Assembly: GCF_019399895.1 (NCBI RefSeq)
Contig: NC_091887.1
Span: forward strand, 682,001-746,000
DNA from: Cardiocondyla obscurior
Taxonomy: Eukaryota > Arthropoda > Insecta > Hymenoptera > Formicidae
Length of the DNA stretch: 64,000 bases
Direction of reading: 5' to 3'
Part shown: positions 11,399 through 24,400 of the stretch, in pieces
Position numbering within the stretch: position 1 is the stretch's first letter
Layout of the letters: every line of letters begins with the position of its first letter
Position numbers and translations under genes: made by a program
Notes under the pieces: model-generated
Seen by the model: the letters and a program-made list of their open reading frames with translations, nothing else
What the model was told of the DNA's origin: nothing
Database searches by the model: none

Positions 11399-12711
11399 TT
11401 AATCACGAGCTGAAACACTGCACTTCTCGGTGGGTTCCGGCGTCTCTTGACTATCACACTGAGAAATTCTTGTAGAAGATGAACCGACCTGGACATCTTC
11501 GTGAGGCACCTTTGGCAATGCATTATCGTCATTTGTTGGACTCGATACGATACATTGGTCCTGCGTGACGACTTTCTCTACGAGGGCTGACTCGTGATTC
11601 TCTTTAATGTCTAATTGCTCGTCGTCTACGTGCGATTGTCTCGCAGGAACGAACGGAGCGGACGGTGTACCATTCGACGACACCAAGTTTAATTTTAAAC
11701 GATCTCTAGTGTGTCTTAATTCACCTAATTGCTGCTGCTGACATTGATCATATTCATGAACGAAATCAATGTTGTTTTGTTGTGGCTCTTGCCGACAACT
11801 ATCCGTTTCGTCCCGGTCGTCAGAGAACGAAGTCGCGTTCGCACCGGGAAAAAATTGACTGACGTATTTACTTTCGCCAGTTTGAAACTGAAAGGGTCGA
11901 CTTGAACTGGTGACAAAAAATTCTTCATTTCCTGTAATAAAAATAAATACCATTTTTTTTGTGTCGACGAGTTTTACTTACTCTCGAAAAAGTATCTGTT
12001 TATTTATACGTACCAGCGTGATTGGCATCGTCATAATCTAAAGGATACAGATCTAATCGTGGTTCATTCATCATTTCTTCCCAATCTACAAAATAATCTG
12101 TTTTTTAAATCACTTTCGCATATAAATAAATAAATATATATATTTAATAAATATAAATTAATAAATAATAAATATATATAAATAAAAATATATAAATAAT
12201 TGTTCTATTAAAATTTAATTAAAAATAAAATTTTTTAATTATATATATAAAAAAAAATACCAGAATATGACGTTCGTTCCGAGTTGGTAAGAGTATCCGT
12301 TTGATTGTCCACGGGCAACGTTTCCTTCGGGTACTCGTATACGCATTGATAACGTTGCTTCTTGAACCACACGCTCTTCTTCTGGTCCTGAAAAAATGTT
12401 AAATTGTTAATCCGACAAGTTTTTATATATAAAAAAAAATATATGCTTGAGTTATACCTATATTTAGCGTTTGTCTAACATGTACAGTTATAAAGAAGTA
12501 CGTGCGCTAAGTACCTCAAATTTAAATTTCTGCAAGGGAAAGAGTCACGAGAGAGGAATGTTAAAATTACATGCATTGCTCTGTACTTAAGTAATCGACA
12601 CACCTACCAACTCATCCTAGTGGCAATTAAAAAGAGAGAGGATATTATTAATATTAGTATGACGTTGCGAATAGTTTTGCATACGATATATTTATTCTAA
12701 ATATATATATA

Positions 12712-12776
<65 letters not shown>

Positions 12777-15700
12777 AGATATATTATCTGTTACGGTATT
12801 TACCCCTGATTTTAACGTTTTGTCCGGAGACCTCAGTGCGGATCGATGCGGTGCTAAAGCAGCATTCCAGGCAGAGGGTGTAAATTCTTCTTCCTCCTCT
12901 TCGTCTTCGACAGCCAATTCCTCCTCCAATTCGGCATTTGTCGTTGTATTTGTCTTGTCGTTATTTAAAGTACTCCTAATTCGTATTTGTTCGATATGCG
13001 GCTCGTTGTACCTCTACAAGGCGTAAATTTTAAATAGAATTTTTTTTTTTTTTTAAAGAAAAAATAAGCAATTATTAATAAAATATTTTTGAGGCAACTT
13101 ACTTTCCATACAAATTCACCGGAGCTAGAACTGTTATCCTCATCTTCTTCACCATCTTCATCTTCCTCCTCCTCTTCTTCCTCTTCGTCTTCCTCCTCCT
13201 CCTCTTCGTCTTCATCTTGACTGCAGCATTCACGTTCGGAAACGAAGCTCGTCGACATTAAATCATCTTGCAATGGTAGAGGTAAAGGTAATGGTAGCGG
13301 AAAAGACGAAGGTAACTGCTGCCATTTGGATTCCTCCTCGGGACTTGGTAACGGCGCACCACTGCTCAGCTTCACGACGTGCGACTTATCGTCTAATGGA
13401 TGTGCCACTGAACAAGTGTAATCTAAATTCTCCTCCTCGGACAAGTCACCATTCGTCGTATCCTCGTCCTGCAATCGTCCCTCGAGCAGTATCATTTCAT
13501 TCGTACGAGTATCTACCAATAATACATCTTCGGACGGCACTGATTCTTTCGAAGCAATGGATGTCTCTCTAGAATTCGACATTAAAGACTCGGAAGTGAC
13601 GTTGCTTTCTCGTTCTTCTAAAATAGGACTCAACGGTGTCCCGTATACGTTGTACCTGGATAAAAAAAAATGTATATTAATATAATAAAAATAAATTACT
13701 ATTTAATTCTTTGTCAAATAATTTATTTTCAAAGAACCGTACCTGATAGAAATATCTACACCTCCACTGACTTGATTCGACATATCATCACCGTCTTCGT
13801 CGTCCCATTGCTTGCCATACGTATCGTCAGAGACGGAAGAATTATCATCGTCGTGTGGTTCCAAGGATTCTACAATCTGCATTTGAGCCTGAGGCAATTT
13901 CTCCCTGAGTTCGTTACGAATCGCCGTTACGAATTCTTCCTCCATGCCGAACGACACGTACGAGTTGTCGCTGCGTAAACTCACCGTCGAACTATCCTCA
14001 TCCTCGTTTTCATAATCTCCCTGTGAAAATTGTTCGTCTCGTTGAATATTAAGAGTATCCAGTTTCAAAACGCGTGTTTCTGTTTTTGGATCGCATAATT
14101 GCATTTCACTCTCGGTTTCTTGCATTATTTCAGGCTTTACATCTTTTTTTTCCGTCTCGATAGCCTCTGCCATATGCCTTACTTTTTCTCGAGCTGGACT
14201 TTCCTTCGTGTTAATTTCAGTAAAATCGGAATTAATAACGTTAACATTAATAAGAGCATCATCGAAGTCAGGAGTACTCTGTTTTAAAGGCGATATATTT
14301 TTTTCGATATCTGGTGTAGAAATCGCACCTTCGGTTATACTTTCAGGGCCAGCGGGTGTGGCAAAATATTCCGCGTCAAGAATGGTGTCTAGCTCGAATA
14401 GAATTTGGAATGGTTCTTCCTCGGAATATGACGATCTGGAAACTGCAGCGCTGTTGACCGAAGATTGTGGATTACCTGACGTCGAGCAAACTGCTTCCTC
14501 TTCCTCACAAGACTCCTTGTCCCGGAAGCCAGAATCGGAGCTCTGCTCGTCGTCCGGTGTCGACAATTGCTTTCTTTCTTCTTCGTCGTCATTTGGCAAT
14601 GGCTTTTGTTCTATTTCCGCGTTTTCTACAATAGAAAAACTATCGCTGGTGGTATAAACTGTATAAGCGTTACAAAACTGTGGTGCATCTGGCGTAGATA
14701 CGGTGGTCACAGTTAATTCTGGTGCATTAACGTTACTTCGCTCAGTCGATGTATCTATATATTCGTTGAATTCTGTTTCATCTGAGAAGCCTGGTACCTT
14801 GTGTTCTAAAGCAGAATCTAAAGCGTGATTCCAAAGTAAAACGTCTACATTAGTCTCGGTGTTATTCGAAATAAAGTGATTAGAAATATTTTCGTCGCTG
14901 TCTTGCTTATTGACGAAAAGTATATCGCACGTATCGCCATCCTCTTTTTTTTCTACTTTTTCAACATCGGAGGATATTTCGTCAGGTACGTAGCGAAGAA
15001 GAGGGAGGTTCGGATCACCCTTCGATAGGAGTCTTAATACGTGCTTTTCGCCGCCACGTTGCATATTATCTGTGCTCGCATTAGATTGCACGCAGTTGTT
15101 ACTTTCCGGAGTTTTTTCCGCGCTGTCTAAAGAAAGACGCAAGATCGGCGTTTGGCTTTGATCTATAGTCAATGTTAAGAGCTTTGGATGTTCTAAATTT
15201 TCCAAGGACCGAACTTTAATGGCATTGTTCGGTAAAGGATCTCGCAGCTTCTTTAACGCCTCATCAAACTCATCTGTAGGCGCGGTATGCCTAAGGTCGC
15301 TATCGCTACCGGTTGCAGACAATTTTTTTTTAACATTTTTCTCCGACGTTTGCGCTCCCAGCGACCATTCTGCATCGGAATCAGGATCGATATGTACAAG
15401 CACCATAAGATCTGTTACGGACTTGGATTTCTGTTTAACTTTTTCCGTATAAACACCTTTTTCTATCCGACCCTTCCAGCTTTCCTCCTCGGTTTCCGAG
15501 CCAGATTCTTGAAACATTGCGGCGGTTTTCATTCTAGGGACGTTTTTAATTTGTTCGTCGGGTCCAAGACGAAATGAAGATTGTAACGAGTCTGTTGTTT
15601 GCACGTCGTCCACGATATGAGTCCAATAGTCAGAATCAATACTGCCACGTAAATCTTGCAAGCTCGCACTGCGTACGTGCTGTTTGCAAGTGTTCGAGCG

Positions 15701-18010
15701 TAGGCTCTCCCATCGTTGCTCAAAATCCATATGCGCCGTATGCCCGTTTAGAAGAATTTGCTTTACATCGTCTAAAGTTGGTCTATCTTTCGCATTGACA
15801 TTTAAACATAAACGAATCGTTTGAAATATATTTGGTGGACAACTGGCGTGATAATTTTGCAGCAATCGTGTGCCGTTAGGAAAAACTTGTTTCTTCAAAG
15901 ATAAGATCATCTGAATGACCTGTTCGTCGTTCATATCGTTGTAAGGTCTTTCTCCCCAGCTAATAATTTCCCAGAGAAGAACCGCGTAACTCCACATATT
16001 GGCCTGCAATGTGATTTTTTGTGTTTCAATAGTGGTGTCTGTACAATTCAAACTTTCCGGCGCAGACCATCTAATCGGCAGAGCGCGATCTCCTATAATA
16101 TAATAATCTTCGGGATACTTTTCCACACCGGTACCGTAGTCGCCTAATTTGGCCGTCAAATCTGGAGCGACTAAACAATTTCTGGCAGAGAGATCTGTAT
16201 GTGCAAAACCGTGGTTATGCATATGTTTCAAACCAGACGCAACCTCCATTGCGAGTCGTGTCGGAACATTTTCCTTGGCAAGTGCTTCCCTTGATTTAAC
16301 ATCGCGATTAGATAATAAGAAACCTTTCAAATCGCCAGCCGGACACGATTCAAATAGTAGAAGATACGGATCGGTTTCTAGACAGAAACCAAGTAGAGAT
16401 AAAACATTTTGATGGCGTATCTTTAAATACGGCGTGGCCTCGCCGAGAAACCAAGCCTTCTCTCTAGTGGTAGCTTCCTCGGTGAGAATTCTTACTACTA
16501 CACCGCCTGATTTCGGGATGCCCTTTGACTGCTCTAAATCCGCTCGACCTTCAACGACTTTTCCAAACCACCCATGACCTATTTCTCTAAGATACTTTAG
16601 CTTCTCTCTTGGAACGTAAAGCTCGTTGGAGTTGAACCATTCGCTGCATGGCTCTGATAAAATAGAACGATCCGTATCTTGATCTTCGATGCGCGGCGCC
16701 GACAAAGGTATCGCTTTGTGTTTCGGAGTACTTCTATTTCCAGATACAATAGAATCCACTGGTAAAGGTTCAAACTGTACTCTTTCGGAAGCGGCTAACG
16801 TCCTAGAAGCGTCCAATTCCAATCTTTCGACAGATCGATCAAACGCACTTTCTTGTTCCGTACTGCCTCCATCTTTAAATTCCTACAATAATAAAGTATA
16901 AACTGTTTTATGCAATTTTATAAAATTATAAACGTCACAAGACATCAAGATTTATTGCTAACATACGCATGCTATTCTAAATGCGTCTAAAAGAGAAATA
17001 AAAAAAATTATGATGTGCCTAATGCTCATAATTACGGAGCGTTTCATCAAATCGTCTTTTTACAAAAAAATGAAATATTATCTATAATTAAATTATAAAA
17101 ATGTAGCCTTTGAAATTATTTGTTATACATGATATGTACTATGTTAATAATGTAAGTACTGGATTTTATCTATAAGAATATGTCAAAAGTAATTTATAAG
17201 AAAATAATCTTTTCATTATTTATGCATACATATAAAATAAATATATATATATTTAGATACTAAAACTTATAGATAAAACCTTTACTATTTTTAACCAAAC
17301 ATTAATTTTCTTTGCATTCTCATTCTAATTTATTCTAATTTATATGGCAATGTATTTAGTGATCTGCAACATTAAATGTTACCTGATTGCATTTTTCTGC
17401 TTTGTCCTATAATTTAAAAGAATGCAGAAACTGTGTTATAAAAATTATTTCTAAAACAGTGATATCACTTTTGTTATGGTATTTAAGTGCATAAAAATCT
17501 CTTCAAGCTACCTGAAATCCTTTGGGTCTTTTGTGCCTTTGGCAACAAAGGCATCCAGCTAAAGTTAATGCCGTGGCAGTGACACTTGACAGAGCAATTG
17601 CATAACGCCAATAATGTTCCCAATGCCAGGATGCACGCGAGTGTGGCGAATCTGCGAAAGGAACAAAGTTATTCAACAGTTTTGATAATATTTTAAACTG
17701 TTGTCACTTAAATATGGTTAATGCTGCCTGTTAATAGTACCATTTTTTTTTTTTCATTAAAAACATACAAAGAAAACAAAAATTGATACGTTACCTATAG
17801 AATATCTGTATATCTACGATTTTATATATACATACGTAATTAAAGACGACAAAGAAGGTGATTATTGCGCAATATTGGCAAGGTTATGCACAGTAGTAAC
17901 AAAGATTTCTGGGATGACTTACCAGCAACGAGTGGCAAAGAACGGTCTACAGGGTAGCCCGCTATCATTGGCAGGCCCACCCAGAGGAGCCAGCACATCA
18001 AGTTCTGCAT
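11399..18010 (-). CDS. Lemur tyrosine kinase (LMTK/AATYK-type membrane kinase)
   Basis: Eight coding exons with consistent phase give 1620 aa: 18010-17923, 17651-17512, 16882-13743, 13655-13103, 13013-12804, 12387-12261, 12085-12014 and 11931-11399. A signal peptide (MQNLMCWLLWVGLPMIAG) and a short ectodomain precede one membrane segment (about residues 46-66). The kinase domain spans about 171-453. It has the glycine loop GHGWFGKV (178-185), HTDLSARN (catalytic D306, N311), DYG (D324) and APE (350-352). PYLLLFESCPAGDLKGFL and LPIRWSAPE are LMTK-like. The beta-3 lysine is replaced by Arg (VVVRIL, R207; codon AGA). A long disordered tail follows, with an Asp/Glu tract in exon 4, then KKSVWF (about 1380-1385), a PP1-docking RVxF-type motif placed as in vertebrate LMTKs. 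These kinases act in membrane trafficking and neuronal signalling. The call is firm to family; upstream untranslated exons are not placed. Confidence 0.92.
12701..12772. repeat. (TA)n microsatellite in an LMTK intron
   Basis: An almost pure AT dinucleotide run, with one interruption near 12711-12713, sits in the intron between LMTK coding exons 5 and 6. It is likely to be length-variable. Confidence 0.9.
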
Positions 18011-18480
18011 CGCGTACTGCGTCTAGTCTCTCATATCGTTTGTCTTTTCAGTTCGGTGGGCTGGCCCAAATCATTTTCGCGTAAGACAATGGTTGTCATG
18101 GGCATTGCAAGGGTCGACGCACTCATAATCCTCATCCAGCCGCGTGCATTGTCTTACCGCGACGACGACACTGGCAAAAGGTGGACGGGCATAAGGCGAG
18201 GACACGACCCACCCGGGCCGTGCATCTGCAGCCGTGGCGCTTTTTCACGTAGCCGACGAAGCGTAACAACACTGGGAGGTCTGGAAAAAGAGTCACTCAC
18301 GCTCGCGCATGATGCAGAGAGACGTGCCCACCTTCCTCACGCACTCTCTGAGCACCCTCCTCACGCACAGCTTCCACGCGGAGATGCACCAGCTAGGGGG
18401 AGAAAGCGCCGACAGACACACACGAATTAACAAGGAGGAAACCTAAGCCAGATGGCGTAATGATGTAAAAGTACGTCGCG
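18011..18480 (-). promoter_or_regulatory. GC-rich 5' UTR/promoter candidate of LMTK
   Basis: The DNA just upstream of the LMTK ATG is CpG-rich for about 450 bp and then drops to strongly AT-rich DNA. This pattern suggests a promoter plus 5' UTR. Acceptor-like TAG and CAG triplets lie within 25 bp of the ATG (for example ...GACTAG and ACGCAG), so a further upstream leader exon is also possible. No TATA box is evident. Confidence 0.35.
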
Positions 18481-21400
18481 AAAAATGTTCCGCGTACTAA
18501 GAGGCACGGCGAATGAAATCTCTAAGAACGCAGCTGGGTGTTGTAATATTAAATTTAATTAATCTAATGCCGACTGGCATATGAACGTGTCGATAATTTT
18601 ATTTACAAAGATAAATTAAAATGTGTAACTGTAGTCGGTAATATTGATATTCTTCGATCACTTTACCAACATGAGTGTCTGCGAGCTCAAATCACTCGAC
18701 CAGCTTTTTGCGTAATCGTAAATTAAAAAATAAGATTTATAATTAATAAGTTTATATTTAATAAATGCTTATAAACGCAGTAAAAGACCTTTTAGTCACT
18801 CAACGAAAATCGAGTTTCATAAAATTTAATCAAATCAAAAATTGTTACGTGTTCTTTAATGCAAAGCACATTATCCTAATTAAATTAAAAATATAAAAAC
18901 ATTAAAAAATTTATAATAAAGTTGTTGACGACACGGGTATTGAATTTCCAAAATTTGGTCATAAATTATGAAAAGGCCATTATAACAAAACAAACAAAAT
19001 AATGTAAAATTATTCAAATTGATGAATTTCTGAAGTCCCAAGCGTTGAAAAAAAATATTTCATTGCATAATTACAGACTTAATTTATAATTATTATCTTT
19101 TTCTCTTATTTATTACCATTTCAATATATCTTTTTATTAATATTTTTTTTACACCGCACAAAAGTATATTAAACATCAATATAAAGTCGGAAATCAAAAT
19201 TACTCATGCACATAATTAAACATTTCTTTAATCAAGATTTGCGATGTCTATAATAAAATTATTTTATCAGAGCTGCATGCAATTTTGATCTCTACGGTTT
19301 CTTCGTTCGTCACTCTTAATTATTCCTAATATTGAATGCCGTGGAGATTTTTAGATTCGACGAAGTACGTCGATGCGAAAGACGTACGGACACGCGTTTG
19401 CTCGAGTAACGAGAGGACGAAGCTGATTATCCTGCGGCGAGAGGACTGAAAGGACTCGCGCTTGGGGCGTGCGAGCTGTTTCCGCGTCAGCCCTTTTGCT
19501 CGCGTTAAACTCCTCGAAGGGAGAAATCGTAACGCTTTAGGATTGCGGTTCGCCTCGTTTGCGAAGCTGTACGTCGCTAACTGTACCGCTAACGAGAGTC
19601 GAGCGGGAATTGCAATAGCCACGCGTCGCGCTATGACGTCCTCTTGCCCCGTTCGACTGAATAAAGCCCGTGCTCCCGACTATGTACGGCTTATTAATTT
19701 AACTTGTCGCGTTGCGAAGTGCCTAGGTGAGGTCGCAGCGTTGCTGAGGAAGCTGCGGCGATCGATCGCTCGTAAACGTAAACGTCTATTAGCATGTAAA
19801 CGCTATTCGCGAACTGCTGACTGCGCTCGGAAATGTTTAAATATCCATATCGGTGGCATTATTCAGTTATCGTCGGGTGCAAGTATCGATACCCGATACC
19901 ATACGCGAGGAATAATCAGGCACAATCTTTATGCTTTAGAGAAATTAATGAACTATGCGATAAATATAACAGCGCGAATTATAAGCATTTTCAAAGTAAA
20001 AATTATTAAAAAAAAATTTTTTCCCGCTAAAGTAAGAAAGAAAAGCGTAACGAAAACGCGAGGAAATAAAAAGCTTTTCAATCGGGATAAGACGGAACCC
20101 TTCGGCAAGTGCAACAGGGATTTAAGTGTACTATGCGAAGAATAAATGGGCCTCTTCGGGATTTTCATCCGGCCTTTGCCCGATGGAAATATGCGAAAGG
20201 AGGAAAGAAAGGCTCGGGGCGATATTCTTTGCGGCTTCTTTAGGATCTCGAGATTCGAGGAGGTACACGGGAATAAAACACAAGAAGTGGGATACAACGT
20301 TAGCGATACACGGCGGAATTATATTGGATGCGCCGGGGAATAATGGTCGATTTTAGCTTGAAAACCCGATGAAGTATTATAGATTTAAGACGTTGGTTAT
20401 TACGAGACGATGGATTAATAAATTAATTTACGATATCTTTCGCGGAGTGCCGCGAGAAACTGACTGTGATACGCTCAGACGCCCCGGCGATAAATTTCGC
20501 TTTATTATCATAAACATGCTCCCCCTTATAGTACACATTTATGAATCGGCCCATCTATTTTTATGTTTTATATTGTGTCCCGCGGAAAAAGGGCCATAAA
20601 GTCTCCCAGGAAATTATGAGGGGTGATATATACCATTATGGAATTCTGCGGAGGATGGAAAGCGCGCTTCTCCCCGAGAACTCTCCCCCCGTTCCCGAAT
20701 TACAGCGATTTCCGGCCGGTCTAAGCGGGTCCGCCTCAGCATCCGCGGTCCAGAATTCCGTGGAAGTTATGACAATTAACGCAATTAAAATTGGTTCACG
20801 GGATAATTTAGGACTCGCGTACCTGTCGCGCGTAAACAGGCGATACAAGGCATCATTTGCAAACAATGCGTGAATTAATATATCTTTTATTAGAGCATTG
20901 TGCATTTGCGCGCTCGAGCTTTTGTGAGAGAACAAGCTCATACGATTCGCAGGGCATTATGAAAGTATTTACTAGTGCAGTGGAATCGCGTAGATATTAA
21001 CGCTTGCGTATTCAAAGCAAATAAACAGGATTGCACTAAATCAATTAGCAGAAGGAATTATCAAAAGGGCTTATAACATTGTTTTTTTTTATTGTTTCCG
21101 CGGAAGTAAGTCTGTTTTAGAGATTACGAGATATTAAATAAATATTTTAACGGATATATATATGTAAAAAAAATATTTTGCATAATTCTGAATTGCTTCT
21201 AAATTTTATATGAAACATTGAGAGTTTTTAATTTAAAGAGAAGTGTATTATATCGTGACCTCCTTTCTCGAATTTAATGCAAGGGATAATAATGTCCGAG
21301 TATACTATTGCCTATGAACTGAAGGCTTTGCAAAAATGATTATCTTCGAAGAGAGGAAAAAAAGGATCAAACGGGGAGGAGAAGCCGATGGAGAGGGGTC

Positions 21401-24400
21401 GTTCTTCTTGTCGGTGAAAAAAAGGAGGGGTCGACTCATGAATAATGCGAGGGGGTGAAAGCCGGCTGAAACAATTGCCGGGCGTCGCCCTATTCCAGAA
21501 ATTACATCGTCAGATTTTCCGCGAAATTAAAACATTATACCGGGTGCCCGAGCTATCGCGCTCCTCCCGCCGTCAGTCGCAGATTTCTCAGCGAATTTCT
21601 GCTTCACAGTCTTGCAATTTTTAACGTTAAATGCTCCCGTAAGCGCGGAGCGAGAACGATTTTAAGACATTCGCGTAACGGTAGATAAGGAACAATTTTT
21701 TCCCTCTTTGTCTATTCGCGCGATCTTCGGAGCTTAATTCGTTTAATCTCTTTTATTTTTAATTACTAATTCCAACATAATGTGTATTTTTATGCTAAAA
21801 TTAATCGTAGCCTTCGAGGAATTTTTAAGAATTTTATCTTATATTTCTCGTGGCAATTATATCGATTTTTCGTCAATAGATTGCACGAAGGATTGTCTCT
21901 ATAATTTGAAAATTATTTCCTCGTTTCTATTTTAATTAATAAAAATGCACGAGACACGGTGTATATATTGTTCTGTTCCTCGGCCACTTATCTTTCTGTC
22001 TTCTCCTCTCCTTTTATACTTATGCGATACGTCAGCTCGTTCTAAGGAAAAAATCGCCGATTATGCGATCTGACTGACGACGATACGCCGGCGAGGACAC
22101 TTTTCTTTAGGATTTAGTAGCTCGTTCTTGCCGAGAACGAAATTGCGAGGCTGGCTCGCGTCAGGCGGCCGCCGAGCAATTTCTAGGATAATACTGGCTC
22201 GGTTATTAAATGTCCTTATGGTCGCCATCGCCTCTGGAAAGCGCGTTTTCGGGAATCGAAAAACTTACAAACAGAACAAAACGCAAAAAAAAAAAAATCT
22301 AACAGAATCTGTAATATTAAATTTTAATTTCTTTTCTGCAATAATTAATTTTTTTCTGAGGACTTTTTTTTTTAATTTCTGAATATTGCGGTTTTATCTT
22401 TGGATCGCTGCTGGACTTAATTCTCTCTATCGAAAGGAAGCGACATTCGAGGACCTTCGCGCCGGCGACTCTCTCGAGTAAATCCGCGTTTCAGACCGCG
22501 CGACCCTTGCCCGTTGCCTCAATGGTGTTGATTGCTTATCTGAATATGCATAATCGCGACGATAATGACAGCGCCCGGGCCGAACGTTCGGCCGTGCGCC
22601 GTGCATACGTAACGAGAATGCAATTCCCTTATGTATCTGCATATGGACGATCGCCGACAATAAAGCGATCATCGCCACTTATACGGGAATTCGACCTGCG
22701 ATTCCAGCGGATCTAATATTTGCGGCGCTCCCTTTATTTTTCACGACGATGTCCGAATTAAATCCGGGAGTGCGTTTTTCGCCCCGAAAATTCTTCGCCC
22801 TCTCAGAAATTAAATTCGCGTTTCGCAAATTCTCTCGTTCATTTATATCTATTTGCCACTTCTGCCTTTTACAGTTTTTGCGCTTTAAACTCCCATTTTT
22901 CTTACTGCGTAGGGGGAGCCTTTTTCATTCAACTCGCGTATGTTTTATGCATTGTACAATGCGTTTGTATTACTCGTGATAAAAATGCGGCCGCTGGATT
23001 TTATTATTAGTCCAACAAACAGTTTCTTTTTCGATTTATCCGATATGTTTCTGCGATGTTATACTTGACATGTTGAAGCTTATATATGCGAGAGATATAA
23101 AAGAAAGATTGACGTGAGAGGTCTTGAAATATTACGAACAGGCGCGCGTGTGACCTCTTTTTTCTTCATATCTTTCACATAAAAAACTTTAGCAATAAGT
23201 TTACAAAAAAAAAAAAAAAAGACAAATTAATATAGCAAAAAAAATGAATTCCTCTCTTTCTCCCTTTGTACAAAATTTACTTTTACGATATTTTAATTGT
23301 TTCAGCGTAGTTATTAATTATTAGCGAATTATAATGCCAGAGCAGTTAATGTTCCGTTACTTGGAAAATTTAATTTTAAGATAAACCAGGAAATTATTAA
23401 ATTTCAAGCTAATTGTATGTTTCCTCTTCTGCCTCTCTCTCTCCCTCTCTCTCTCTATCTCTCTATCTCTCTACATATATGTGGTAAGCCAATTTGCACT
23501 AGACATTCGGTGTGCCAAACATTAGGTGTGCTTGGACAACCTTTGTCTCCGCAAGACAGCATGCATCATGTATGCGTGGACGCGCGTCCATTTGGCACTA
23601 AAGTCTCCTCGGAATATGGGAGAGCAGATCCTCTGTCCGTGTGCAAATTTATATTGAATAAAAGAAAGAAAAGAGAAAAAGGTAAAAGATAACGCGGCAT
23701 GTATACCGCTGCGCCATATACGTGGGATTCAATTTTTTTTTAACAGCAAAAGTACGCGACGAGAATCTCTCAAGTAGCAGGTTTCGTAATTGCACACTTC
23801 GGGAGGTGGGCGTTAAGCTTTCGACGAGAGTCGAAACACTCGCGTGGGCCGATAGGATTGATCATCAAATTTAACAACTTTGACTAGTGGATACGTTGCG
23901 GTACTTGTCAATTAAATTAATTAATCTTTTTTACTTTACACAGAAGTACATAACGCGCGTTCTGTGATATCAAATATATAGTAAAGTAAAAACAGACCGG
24001 TTCAATTAAATATGAATGAATTTCGCTGTTCGATGGCTATTAAAGTCTCAATCAAGGGGGGTGAGGTCTCTGTTTACAAGGTCGAGGAAAGCGAGAAAGG
24101 GAAGACGTCGGAAAATGCTCCGGGTGTCGTATTCAAGGGAAAAAGTTCGCGCATCCCGGGGTGGGTTTTTTTTTGCGGCGTCTGGACATAATAAAATAAC
24201 GCGCACGGGGGCGTATAACGAATTGAATTTCTGCAGGAATGACCCGGGGGCGCGCGGGCCGTGAAGAAGGGCGCATTCGGACCGAAATATACGTGCGCGT
24301 ATACATCCCCCGTGCGCAAAGTTATAATAAATTCAAAGCGAACGGGGACACGGCGGCGGGAGGGCCTGCGGATCTCGGGTTACGTCTGGATTTCGCATGG

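Noticed and set aside
14208..14657. 149-codon plus-strand ORF
   Set aside because: It is the antisense shadow of the long LMTK exon 13743-16882.
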